Positions 9,296 to 17,624 of a stretch of DNA of 64,000 nt are shown one piece after another (the stretch's first letter is position 1; each line of letters opens with the position of its first letter). Location: positions 62,001 through 126,000 of the forward strand of contig NZ_JAQQTE010000023.1 of assembly GCF_028561565.1 (NCBI RefSeq). The letters run 5' to 3'. The translations under genes and the position numbers were made by a program. The notes beneath the pieces are model-generated. The model had not been told where the DNA came from, did not search any database, and saw only the letters and a program-made list of their open reading frames with translations. This DNA comes from Gilvibacter sediminis (GTDB taxonomy: Bacteria > Bacteroidota > Bacteroidia > Flavobacteriales > Flavobacteriaceae).

Positions 9296-10128
9296 TGAGT
9301 ACAGCTACCAATCAAGGCAAAGAAATGTCATTTTTAGGCCATTTGGAGGAACTCCGTTGGCACCTTATTCGTTGTACACTAGCCATTGTGGCCATGGGTA
9401 TGATTGCTTTTTTGGCTAAGTCCTTTGTCTTTGACACCTTATTGCTCGGCCCTAAGAACGCCGATTTCCCAACCTACCAACTGCTTTGCAAGGTTGCGAC
9501 CTTTCTAGGCTTTCAAGATAGCTTTTGCTTTGATGAATTGCCTTTCAAGATCCAAAGTATGAAGGTTGCTGGGCAATTCTCTGCTCACATTTGGACTTCC
9601 ATAACGGCCGGATTCATTGTAGCCTTCCCTTATGTGCTCTATGAATTCTGGCGCTTTATTAGCCCAGGGCTCAAGGACAATGAACGCAGAACCTCTCGTG
9701 GATTTATTCTGATTGCTTCCTTCCTGTTTTTCTTAGGAGTGCTTTTCGGATACTACGTAGTAACACCGCTTTCTATCAATTTCTTAGGGTCCTACAAAGT
9801 GAGTGAAGAGGTATTCAACCAGTTCACTCTTGATAGTTATATTGGCTTGGTGCGCTCTGCAACCGTGGCTTGTGGACTCATCTTTGAGCTACCTATAATC
9901 ATTTACTTCCTGACCAAGATCGGTTTGGTAACCCCGCAGTTCTTAAGGAAATACAGAAAATATTCGCTGGTATTGGTATTGATCCTATCAGCAATCATTA
10001 CCCCTCCAGATATTGCCAGTCAAATTGTAGTGGCTGTGCCGATTCTGGTACTTTATGAAATCAGTATATACATCTCTAAAGCCGTAGTTAAAAAACAGGC
10101 CAAAAAGGCCAAAGCTGCCCATGGATAA
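9295..10128 (+). CDS. tatC: Twin-arginine translocase subunit TatC
   Basis: This inner-membrane protein of 277 residues should have six transmembrane segments. It carries the TatC N-terminal signature FLGHLEELRWHL at 13-24 and the conserved FWRFISPGLKDNERR loop. TatC binds the RR signal peptide of folded export substrates. No tatA or tatB gene is in the window, so they must lie elsewhere. The start overlaps the kdsD stop by one base, and the stop overlaps the next start by 8 bases. Confidence 0.95.
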   Translation: MSTATNQGKEMSFLGHLEELRWHLIRCTLAIVAMGMIAFLAKSFVFDTLLLGPKNADFPTYQLLCKVATFLGFQDSFCFDELPFKIQSMKVAGQFSAHIWTSITAGFIVAFPYVLYEFWRFISPGLKDNERRTSRGFILIASFLFFLGVLFGYYVVTPLSINFLGSYKVSEEVFNQFTLDSYIGLVRSATVACGLIFELPIIIYFLTKIGLVTPQFLRKYRKYSLVLVLILSAIITPPDIASQIVVAVPILVLYEISIYISKAVVKKQAKKAKAAHG

Positions 10129-10471
10129 TATCGTCGACTCCTTTAACGACTACCGCGCCAAAATGAACGATAAGATTTTGGCCGATAACAACAAGATTGT
10201 AAAACGTATTTTTAATCTGGACACCAACGCCTTTCAAGAAGGTGCGCTGCCCAAAAAGACCAAAGAACTGCTGGGTCTTGGAAACTCTCTGGTATTGCGC
10301 TGTGATGACTGTGTGCGTTATCATTTAGAGTCTTGTTATGAGATGGGATTCACCAAGGAAGAAGTGGTTGAGGCCATGAGTGTTTCCCTGCTTATTGGTG
10401 GAACTATTGTGATCCCGCACCTGCGCCGCGCCTACGAATACTGGGAAGCATTAGAAGTTAAGAATAGTTAA
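10121..10471 (+). CDS. Carboxymuconolactone decarboxylase/AhpD-like protein
   Basis: The product has 116 residues and one CMD/AhpD-like domain. The redox motif is CDDCVRYH, giving Cys61, Cys64 and His68, followed by SLLIGGTIVIPHLRRA. AhpD-type proteins use this CxxC to relay electrons to peroxiredoxins; the cellular role of this subfamily is unknown. It overlaps tatC by 8 bases and precedes lptB by 40 bases, so it is probably in the same transcript. Confidence 0.88.
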   Translation: MDNIVDSFNDYRAKMNDKILADNNKIVKRIFNLDTNAFQEGALPKKTKELLGLGNSLVLRCDDCVRYHLESCYEMGFTKEEVVEAMSVSLLIGGTIVIPHLRRAYEYWEALEVKNS

Positions 10472-10511
10472 TGTCTTTGCGACTCCGTAGATAATCGCCA
10501 TATTTGTCCCT

Positions 10512-11252
10512 ATGAAGCTCCGCGCAGAAAATCTGATGAAATCCTATAAAGGCCGCCAGGTCGTTAAAGGGATCACCGTAGAAGTAAATCAAGGAGAGAT
10601 CGTTGGTCTGCTTGGACCTAACGGAGCTGGAAAGACTACCTCGTTCTACATGATCGTAGGTTTGGTCAAACCCAACAGCGGAAACATCTACTTAGAAGGA
10701 ACGGAGATCACCAAGTTCCCAATGTACAAGCGCGCTCAGAATGGAATTGGCTATTTGGCTCAGGAAGAATCTGTTTTTAGGAAGCTGAGTATTGAAGACA
10801 ATATTTTGAGCGTATTACAACTCACCAAATTGTCTAAAAAGCAACAGCGCGATAAGATGGAATCGCTTATTGAAGAGTTTGGTTTAGGACATATTCGCAA
10901 GAACCGCGGAGACCTGCTTTCTGGTGGGGAACGCCGTAGAACAGAGATTGCGCGCGCCTTGGCTACAGACCCTCACTTTATTCTACTCGATGAGCCTTTC
11001 GCAGGAGTAGACCCTGTGGCAGTAGAGGATATTCAGCGCATTGTAGCGCGTTTGAAGGACAAGAATATCGGAATCCTTATTACAGACCACAACGTACAAG
11101 AGACCTTGGCCATTACAGACCGCACCTATTTGATGTTTGAAGGAAGTATTCTCAAGCACGGGATTCCAGAAGAACTCGCTGCGGATGAGATGGTGCGCAA
11201 GGTGTACCTAGGACAAAACTTTGAACTGCGTAAAAAGAAGCTGAATTTCTAG
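10512..11252 (+). CDS. lptB: LPS export ABC transporter ATP-binding protein LptB
   Basis: The 246-residue ATPase powers extraction of lipopolysaccharide from the inner membrane through LptFG. Walker A is GPNGAGKTT at 35-43, the signature LSGGE is at 136-140, and Walker B is FILLDEP at about 156-162 with the LptB-typical [13 protein letters not shown] after it. The length and the ending ([12 protein letters not shown]) match LptB. Its TAG stop shares a CTAG palindrome with the stop of the convergent terC-like gene, so there is no room for a terminator between them. Confidence 0.95.
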   Translation: MKLRAENLMKSYKGRQVVKGITVEVNQGEIVGLLGPNGAGKTTSFYMIVGLVKPNSGNIYLEGTEITKFPMYKRAQNGIGYLAQEESVFRKLSIEDNILSVLQLTKLSKKQQRDKMESLIEEFGLGHIRKNRGDLLSGGERRRTEIARALATDPHFILLDEPFAGVDPVAVEDIQRIVARLKDKNIGILITDHNVQETLAITDRTYLMFEGSILKHGIPEELAADEMVRKVYLGQNFELRKKKLNF

Positions 11253-12040
11253 CTTTCCTTTTCCTCTTTTTTAGCTTCTGATTCTTTGATCGCAAGCAGT
11301 TTTTTCTGATAGCGACCCTGCACGATATCTACCACAACCAAAACGACGATCACAAAATAGAATGTGGTTTTAGACATGGGCGTGATCGGGTTGTCAAATA
11401 ACTTGAGGTGAGCAATATGACCGCCTTCTGTCAGCAACATGATTCCAACAATAAAAAGGATAAAAAGTCCCAAAACCTCATACATACGGTTGCGCTCTAA
11501 GAATTGCGCTACCCTATCGGCCAACCAGATCATCAGCAATCCTCCTAAAACAATAGCAGTGGCCATTACCCAGAAGACATCGGTTAAGGCCATAGCACTC
11601 AGAATTGAGTCAAAAGAGAATACTAAGTTCATTACAATGATCGCGGCAATCACTTTCCCTACGGATTTCTTCTTGGCATCTTCCACCTGATCATCCACAT
11701 GGGTCACCCCTACCATGTGCCAGATCTCTTTCATGGCGGTATAAATGATAAAGATCCCTCCGGCGAGAACAATCAAACTGTGCAGGTTGAACTCACCTGT
11801 GGCGACGCCTTCAAAAGGCAATTCAAACCACGGCTTTTGGAAGTAATCGATCACTGAGATCAAAAAGAACAACAAGGCAATACGCAATACGATAGCCATT
11901 AGGATTCCCACCTTACGCACATAGGCTTGCTTTTCTTTGGGAGCGTTCTTTGATTCTAAAGAGATGTACAGCAAATTGTCAAAACCGAGCACAATTTGCA
12001 GCATCAACAACATAAACAAGGTGATGATGTTTTCTGCCAT
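11249..12040 (-). CDS. TerC family integral membrane protein
   Basis: The 263-residue protein has about seven hydrophobic segments and a lysine/glutamate-rich cytoplasmic end. It has the family's paired acidic membrane motifs: [11 protein letters not shown] near residue 20 and [13 protein letters not shown] near 140. TerC/Alx/YkoY relatives are linked to metal ion (manganese, calcium) efflux or metallation of exported proteins, and I cannot assign the ion. It lies just downstream of the pssA-like gene on the same strand, with a 5-base gap, so the two are likely co-transcribed. Confidence 0.88.
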   Translation of the reverse strand: MAENIITLFMLLMLQIVLGFDNLLYISLESKNAPKEKQAYVRKVGILMAIVLRIALLFFLISVIDYFQKPWFELPFEGVATGEFNLHSLIVLAGGIFIIYTAMKEIWHMVGVTHVDDQVEDAKKKSVGKVIAAIIVMNLVFSFDSILSAMALTDVFWVMATAIVLGGLLMIWLADRVAQFLERNRMYEVLGLFILFIVGIMLLTEGGHIAHLKLFDNPITPMSKTTFYFVIVVLVVVDIVQGRYQKKLLAIKESEAKKEEKES

Positions 12041-12045
12041 GGTAA

Positions 12046-12807
12046 TTATTTAGTAAGTGTATTTTTTACAATGGATAGGACTATATAGCCTATAATGATG
12101 AACGGAATAGCTATGATCTTGAAAAGCAACAAAGCTGCAATAGTAGCTATTACGAACCCATAAACAAAGCCATTTTCTTTAAGACCGAAAGACTTAAACT
12201 TAAGTGAAAACAAAGGTATCTCTGCATGCATAAGCAGACTGAATACAATCGTAACTCCAACTAAGACCCAAGAGTTAGTCAACAATTCATAGGCCCAAGC
12301 TGGGCTAAAATCTTCCGTGATCAAAATCAGACTGGCGATAAAAATAGCATTGGCCGGCGTAGGTAAGCCAATAAAACCAGAGGTCTGCCTTTCATCCACA
12401 TTGAACTTGGCCAATCTATAGGCTGCAGAAATGACAATCAGCAAGCCAATAACTGGTAACCAACTTGGAACTAGTTCTTCTGGAATCAAAGGGTTCTTCT
12501 CCACCATTAAGGCGTCTAAATAAGTACCTATAGTACCGTCCCATTCGGCATTGATCATTAGGTGAATCATCATTAGACTTGGCACCAAACCGCTGGTGAT
12601 GACATCGGCTAATGAATCCAATTGAACACCAACCTCTGTGGTCACCTTTAAAGCGCGTGCGGCAAGACCGTCAAAAAAGTCAAAAAATATCCCCAGAAAC
12701 ATAAAGAAAACTGCTCCTAAAGGTTGCCCTATGATTATGAAAATCGCAGCGATACATCCGCAACATAAATTCAAAGAAGTAAAAAGGTGAGGAATGTATT
12801 TGCGCAT
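12046..12807 (-). CDS. pssA: CDP-alcohol phosphatidyltransferase, probable phosphatidylserine synthase
   Basis: The 253-residue product starts at the ATG at 12807 (MRKYIPHLFTSLNL); longer frames extend into the promoter of the divergent gene. The CDP-alcohol motif DG-x2-AR-x8-G-x3-D-x3-D is complete (D46, G47, A50, R51, G60, D64, D68). The opening, ahead of a series of membrane helices, is typical of PssA, which joins CDP-diacylglycerol and serine to make phosphatidylserine for phosphatidylethanolamine. Another CDP-alcohol acceptor is possible but less likely. Confidence 0.88.
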   Translation of the reverse strand: MRKYIPHLFTSLNLCCGCIAAIFIIIGQPLGAVFFMFLGIFFDFFDGLAARALKVTTEVGVQLDSLADVITSGLVPSLMMIHLMINAEWDGTIGTYLDALMVEKNPLIPEELVPSWLPVIGLLIVISAAYRLAKFNVDERQTSGFIGLPTPANAIFIASLILITEDFSPAWAYELLTNSWVLVGVTIVFSLLMHAEIPLFSLKFKSFGLKENGFVYGFVIATIAALLLFKIIAIPFIIIGYIVLSIVKNTLTK

Positions 12808-12820
12808 GAGTTTTTGACAA

Positions 12821-12849
12821 TTGATTGTAAAAATAATAAAGTATTTTTG
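12821..12849 (+). promoter_or_regulatory. Promoter of the PorV-like gene
   Basis: TTG at 12821-12823 and TATTTTTG at 12842-12849 are 18 bases apart. Both match the Bacteroidota -33/-7 consensus (TTG, TAnnTTTG). The start codon is 88 bases downstream. Confidence 0.65.
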
Positions 12850-12936
12850 TCTGCAGGCGGAACTGCACAATAACAACGGCTTTTTGCAGTTTTAATAGGC
12901 AAAACAGCGTCCGCTTTAGACTGTAAAAAATTACGC

Positions 12937-14007
12937 TTGAAGAAGAAGTTATTACTCGTACTGCTGGTAGTTTGCCTGGGACTTCAGGCTCAGACCACCA
13001 GAAAGTATTCCAACGAATTTATGAACATTGGCGTCGATGCCGCGGCATTTGGTATGGCCAATGCTGTGACTGCGTCCACAGCCAACGTGAATTCGGGTTA
13101 TTGGAACCCTGCGGGCTTGGTGCAATTGGAAGACAACCAATTGGCCCTGATGCACGCTTCCTATTTTGCCAATATTGCCAATTATGATTACGCAGCCTTT
13201 GCCATGCCTTTGGACAAACGATCTGCGGTGGCCTTGTCTGTTATTCGTTTTGGCGTGGATGATATTTTGAACACTACCCAATTAATTGACGAGCAAGGAA
13301 ATATTGACTACAACAGGATCTCCCTATTCTCTACTGCAGACTACGGAGTGACCTTTTCTTATGCACGCGCCTTACCTTTAGACGGCCTGAATATTGGGGT
13401 CAATGCAAAAGTGATCCGTCGTGTGATTGGAGATTTTGCCAATTCTTGGGGTTTTGGATTGGACGCTGGAATTCAGTTTCAATCTAAATCCAATTGGAGG
13501 TTCGGAATCATGGCGCGAGACATCACGACCACCTTCAACGCGTGGACCATAGACGAAGATCAATTCGCAACCATTAGCAATGCCGTAGAAGGTCAAAATC
13601 AGGAATTGCCAGAGACTACAGAATTAACCTTGCCTAAGCTCAATATTGGGATCGCTAAAAAGTTTGTATTCCACTATGATTATTCGCTCTTAGCGGCAGT
13701 AGATCTCAATATGCGCTTTGCAGAGACCAACGATATCATCTCCAGTTCTTTTGCCAGTATCACACCAGCCGTGGGTCTGGAGTTTGGGTATATTGATCTG
13801 ATCTTTGTTCGCGCTGGAGCGGGGAATTTTCAGAACATTCAACAATTGGACGGCAGTGACAATGTAGGGTTTCAACCCAACATTGGAGTCGGTTTTAAAT
13901 ACAAAGGAATTCAACTGGATTACGCCTTGACCGATATCGGTGACCAAAGTGCCGCCTTGTATTCTAACGTGTTCTCTCTAACAATTGATTGGAGCTTATT
14001 TAGATAG
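12937..14007 (+). CDS. PorV/PorQ-like outer membrane beta-barrel protein (type IX secretion related)
   Basis: The 356-residue protein starts at TTG 12937; no in-frame ATG lies nearby and the TTG yields a proper signal peptide (KKKLLLVLLVVCLGLQAQ). The mature N-terminus (FMNIGVDAAAFGMANA, then YWNPAGL) is the FadL/PorV-type hatch, followed by alternating beta strands to a terminal aromatic (DWSLFR). PorV is the type IX secretion shuttle that carries CTD-tagged cargo to the sorting complex, and this looks like a second PorV-type paralogue. The Lnb-like gene starts 4 bases after the stop. Confidence 0.8.
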   Translation: MKKKLLLVLLVVCLGLQAQTTRKYSNEFMNIGVDAAAFGMANAVTASTANVNSGYWNPAGLVQLEDNQLALMHASYFANIANYDYAAFAMPLDKRSAVALSVIRFGVDDILNTTQLIDEQGNIDYNRISLFSTADYGVTFSYARALPLDGLNIGVNAKVIRRVIGDFANSWGFGLDAGIQFQSKSNWRFGIMARDITTTFNAWTIDEDQFATISNAVEGQNQELPETTELTLPKLNIGIAKKFVFHYDYSLLAAVDLNMRFAETNDIISSSFASITPAVGLEFGYIDLIFVRAGAGNFQNIQQLDGSDNVGFQPNIGVGFKYKGIQLDYALTDIGDQSAALYSNVFSLTIDWSLFR

Positions 14008-14010
14008 CCT

Positions 14011-15213
14011 ATGCGGAAACTTTTACTTCTTCTCCTCACTTTTTTCACTTTACAAATCCAGGCACAAGAGCTGCAGCTCTCCAGCGGTGCGGAGGTTTCT
14101 ATACTGACGATGGGCCCCGGAAAGGCCCTTTATGATTCTTTTGGACACACCGCAATTCGATTGGAAGATAAAGCCCGAGGCATTGATGTGATCTACAATT
14201 ATGGAGTCTATGATTTTAGTGATCCGAACTTCTACGCAAAGTTTGCTAAGGGTCAAATGCGTTATGTGTTGGACCGCCGCCGTACCGAAGGTTTTCTACG
14301 GAATTATATAGAAGATAACCGTTGGATCAAAGAGCAGGTCTTAGCCCTGAGCCCACAAGAGAAACAAGCGGTGTTCAGCTATCTTGAAAACAATTTAAAG
14401 CCAGAGAACAGAGCGTACAACTACGATTTTTTCTACGACAACTGTGCCACAAAGATCCCGCTGATCCTTCAAGAGATCGTGCCAGAGATGCATATCGATT
14501 CCAGCTTTGTAGAAGAGCCGCAGACCTTTAGAACACTGATCCAGCAGAATGTACATTGGAACACCTGGGGTAGCTTTGGAATGGATCTCGGTATTGGTTC
14601 TGTAGTCGATAGAACAGCCCCTGTAAAGGATCATATGTTCTTACCAGAATATGTTTTTAAAGCTTTAGAAACGGCCAGTCGTGGTTCTGGAGAAGATGCA
14701 ACAGCTCTAGTGGCTACAACTAAAGACCTTTTTGAGAACGAGCCTGAAGAGCGCGAAAGTAACTTTTTGACCAGTCCACTTTTGGTTATGCTACTGCTTG
14801 GCTTGGGCTTATTATTGGTCACCTATCGAGATAGCAAGAAGCAAAGCCGAACCAGAGTCGTAGACGCTGTTTTGCAGGTGTTTTTAGGTTTAGTAGGCGT
14901 GATCTTGTTATTGCTATGGTTCGCTACAGATCATTATACCACCGCTTATAACTACAATCTGTTATGGGCTTTCCCATTAAACCTGTTGTTGGCCTTTCAA
15001 TTAGGCAAAAAACACCCCAAGCGCTGGTCAAAGGCCTATTTGAAGTTTTTATTGCTGATGTTGGTGTTGATGTGTATGCACTGGATTGTAGGTGTGCAAG
15101 TATTCCCTAAAGCGCTTATTCCTTTCGTGATCGCCTTGGCAATTCGCTATTTATACTTACTAAAAGCGGTAGACAAAGATCTATTGCCCGCGGTAGAAAA
15201 TAATGGTGCTTAA
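14011..15213 (+). CDS. DUF4105 protein, Lnb-like lipoprotein N-acyltransferase candidate
   Basis: The 400-residue protein has a signal peptide (RKLLLLLLTFFTLQIQAQ), a periplasmic domain to about 245, then about five transmembrane segments. The periplasmic part is the DUF4105/Lnb N-terminal domain. SFGHTAIR (His46) and YDNCATK (Cys145) are the His and Cys expected of a papain-like acyl-transfer site. In Bacteroides, Lnb adds the third acyl chain to lipoproteins; whether this longer form does so is inference. Its 3' end overlaps the 3' end of the convergent glycosylphosphotransferase gene by 33 bases. Confidence 0.8.
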   Translation: MRKLLLLLLTFFTLQIQAQELQLSSGAEVSILTMGPGKALYDSFGHTAIRLEDKARGIDVIYNYGVYDFSDPNFYAKFAKGQMRYVLDRRRTEGFLRNYIEDNRWIKEQVLALSPQEKQAVFSYLENNLKPENRAYNYDFFYDNCATKIPLILQEIVPEMHIDSSFVEEPQTFRTLIQQNVHWNTWGSFGMDLGIGSVVDRTAPVKDHMFLPEYVFKALETASRGSGEDATALVATTKDLFENEPEERESNFLTSPLLVMLLLGLGLLLVTYRDSKKQSRTRVVDAVLQVFLGLVGVILLLLWFATDHYTTAYNYNLLWAFPLNLLLAFQLGKKHPKRWSKAYLKFLLLMLVLMCMHWIVGVQVFPKALIPFVIALAIRYLYLLKAVDKDLLPAVENNGA

Positions 15214-16575
15214 GGTCTTTATCACAATACTGATATCCAAAAACAAGCTTCTGCGTTTGATGTAATACAGATCGTATTGCAGTTTCTCTAAGGCATCTGC
15301 ATGTGAAACACCGTATTTGGCATTCACCTGCGCCCAACCTGTTACTCCAGGTTTTACAATATGTCTGATCTCATAAAAAGGGATGATCTCTGAAAGCTCC
15401 TTCACAAAAACAGGACGTTCTGGTCTTGGCCCGATCACGCTCATTTCTCCTTTAATCACATTTAAAAACTGAGGGATCTCGTCAAAACGGGTTTTGCGTA
15501 AAAAGTTACCAAAGCGGGTAATGCGGACGTCTTTCGCTGTGGCATACTGCGCACCATCTTTTTCAGCGTCCACTACCATGGTTCTTAGCTTTATGATCTT
15601 AAAGACCTTGCCGTTACGTCCAACGCGTTCTTGGGTGTAAAAAACAGGGCCTCGATTCCCGATAAGATTTCCAATAATGATGACGGGTGAGATCAGCAAA
15701 CCAAAAATCAATCCTATTAGAGAGAATAGCAAATCCAACAAACGGTGGAAGAATAGATAGAGCTTGTTTTGATTGCTTCGGCTAAACGGGAAATAACGAT
15801 AGAAGTCTTTATCTACGTGCTGTACAGGAACACGCTTAGAGAGTTCTTCATAAACCTGAGTATACTCTCGGATGGGGAATCCGCTCTCCAACAATTCCAA
15901 TAGTTCGTTGTAAATACGTCGATTGATTCCTTGTGCTTCTGGTGTGCAAACCACGATTTCTGAAATGAAATGATCCGCTACAGCTTCCTTTATGTTCTTA
16001 CCTTCAAATTCTTCTAAACCTCCAATTTCCAATGGTTTATAAGCCTTGTTTTCTGTATTTATAAAGCCGATGACTTTATAGTTGGGATCTACCTTGTGCA
16101 AAACCGAGGCGACCAGCTCAACCTCTGAAGCATCACTCACCAAGAGTACGCGTTTAAAGAAGCGCGGTGTGGCAATAAGTGAGATATAGGCATAACGCCA
16201 AAGAAAGAGTGCCACATTGATCGCTAAATAGAAATAGACGATCTGTATACGATTCTCCGGCAATTCCGGACTGAAGAATGGCGTGAGTAAATAGAACAGT
16301 ACCGTGACTGAAGAGGTCAAAATGATGTTCTTGACCACCACCTCGAAATTACTGGCCTTCTGCAGATCATACAGCTCAAAAATAGTGGCAAAGACCGTGA
16401 GGTAAAGCCCCAATACTATAGACCAGAACCAATGTGATGAATTGATCTTGAAATAATCAAAATCAAATACCAAACCGACCCCGTATAATAAGGCCAATAC
16501 GCAGAAGATATCTAAAATGCGCAGCAGGACCTTGCGTTCTGAGATATCAAAGTGAATATTGGATTTTTGGCTCAT
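15181..16575 (-). CDS. Exopolysaccharide biosynthesis polyprenyl glycosylphosphotransferase (WcaJ-like)
   Basis: This 464-residue membrane enzyme has four N-terminal helices, a CoA-binding-like Rossmann region (about 130-240), one more hydrophobic hairpin near 275-295 and the C-terminal bacterial sugar transferase domain. That domain shows GPVFYTQERVGRNGKVF, IKLRTM, FDEIPQFLNVIKGEMS and IGPRPERP. It should transfer a hexose-1-phosphate to undecaprenyl phosphate and so start the repeat unit on the inner membrane. Although it starts the pathway, it is the promoter-distal last gene of the locus. Confidence 0.93.
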   Translation of the reverse strand: MSQKSNIHFDISERKVLLRILDIFCVLALLYGVGLVFDFDYFKINSSHWFWSIVLGLYLTVFATIFELYDLQKASNFEVVVKNIILTSSVTVLFYLLTPFFSPELPENRIQIVYFYLAINVALFLWRYAYISLIATPRFFKRVLLVSDASEVELVASVLHKVDPNYKVIGFINTENKAYKPLEIGGLEEFEGKNIKEAVADHFISEIVVCTPEAQGINRRIYNELLELLESGFPIREYTQVYEELSKRVPVQHVDKDFYRYFPFSRSNQNKLYLFFHRLLDLLFSLIGLIFGLLISPVIIIGNLIGNRGPVFYTQERVGRNGKVFKIIKLRTMVVDAEKDGAQYATAKDVRITRFGNFLRKTRFDEIPQFLNVIKGEMSVIGPRPERPVFVKELSEIIPFYEIRHIVKPGVTGWAQVNAKYGVSHADALEKLQYDLYYIKRRSLFLDISIVIKTLSTIIFYRGQ

Positions 16576-16607
16576 GGTAGGGGTTGGTAGGTGTTAAAAA
16601 TAATAAT

Positions 16608-17624
16608 CTAATTTAATATAGACTTCCACTTTTCCAGGATTAAAGGCCAAGCGTGCTCTTGAGCTCTTGCTAAAGCCTTTTCACTCATTGATTTATAGGT
16701 GGACTCGGAATTTAATATTCTCATAACAGCCGCTGCCATTGCCTCGGGGTCGTTTTTCGAAACGAGATACCCATTGACTCCTTCTGAGATCAAAAAAGGC
16801 ATGCCTCCAACCTTAGTCGATACCACTGGAAGGCCCATAGCTTGTGCTTCAATCACAGAAAGGGGCTGATTGTCTGCTGTACTCGTGTTAAGAAATACTG
16901 CGGCTTTTTGCCCCAAAGCAATCCACTGTGTTTGATCTATTTTGCCCAGAAACGAGACATTCAATTTGTGTTGCGCTGCAAGAATTTGACATTCTTCTAG
17001 TATTTGTGGGTCACCCGGACCGGCCATAGTGAGTGTTGCCGTGGGAAATTTCAACTGTATGCGCTGAAAGGCTTGTAGGGCTAACTGCGGATTGTAAAGC
17101 GGCAAAAAAGCACGAAGCCAAACCAAGGTCGGAGCAAAGGCTTTATCCGCCGCTGGCCTGTAGCGCTCCAGATCTATCGCATTGGCAATGACCTCCACGC
17201 TACCTAACCCTGCTTGCTCAAATTGATCGGCCAAATAGGCAGAGGGACTCACCACAAGATGCGCTCCCTGACAATATTTCTTTAGCTTTTTAGGCGAACT
17301 TTTGATACGATCGGGCAGATTTCCTCCATGCAGTACAGGTATGTAAGCAATTTTAAACCTGCGTGCCCACCACCCGATGATGATCGCATAATAAAAATTC
17401 AAAGTGCTGTAGGTATCGATCAGCAGATAATCACAAGACTTTCGATGCCTGAAGACCGTCATCCACATATCGAGCAATCGCAACAACTTATTGTTGTGCG
17501 ATGAACTCGCTACCACAGAAAATCCATCGGCCTCCAAACGCGAGATCAATCGCATGGAATAGGTCGGATTCTTAGCGGAGCTGCGCAGGTGGTTGCCTAT
17601 GTAGACGAGGTTTTTTCTTTTCAT
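16608..17624 (-). CDS. Glycosyltransferase family 4
   Basis: The 338-residue GT-B enzyme begins with the first Rossmann strand (KNLVYIGNHLRSS), followed by a VLHGGNLPD acceptor-side loop. The C-terminal donor domain contains TMAGPGDPQ and the E-x7-E-type motif EAQAMGLPVVSTKVGG. The sugar is not predictable. The start lies 53 bases inside the upstream polymerase gene; it is kept because shortening would remove the first beta strand. Confidence 0.9.
   Translation of the reverse strand: MKRKNLVYIGNHLRSSAKNPTYSMRLISRLEADGFSVVASSSHNNKLLRLLDMWMTVFRHRKSCDYLLIDTYSTLNFYYAIIIGWWARRFKIAYIPVLHGGNLPDRIKSSPKKLKKYCQGAHLVVSPSAYLADQFEQAGLGSVEVIANAIDLERYRPAADKAFAPTLVWLRAFLPLYNPQLALQAFQRIQLKFPTATLTMAGPGDPQILEECQILAAQHKLNVSFLGKIDQTQWIALGQKAAVFLNTSTADNQPLSVIEAQAMGLPVVSTKVGGMPFLISEGVNGYLVSKNDPEAMAAAVMRILNSESTYKSMSEKALARAQEHAWPLILEKWKSILN

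Noticed and set aside
10490..10515. CATATTTG just before the lptB ATG as a promoter for a leaderless mRNA
   Set aside because: The first base breaks the TAnnTTTG pattern, and lptB follows the AhpD-like gene by only 40 bases, so read-through is more likely.
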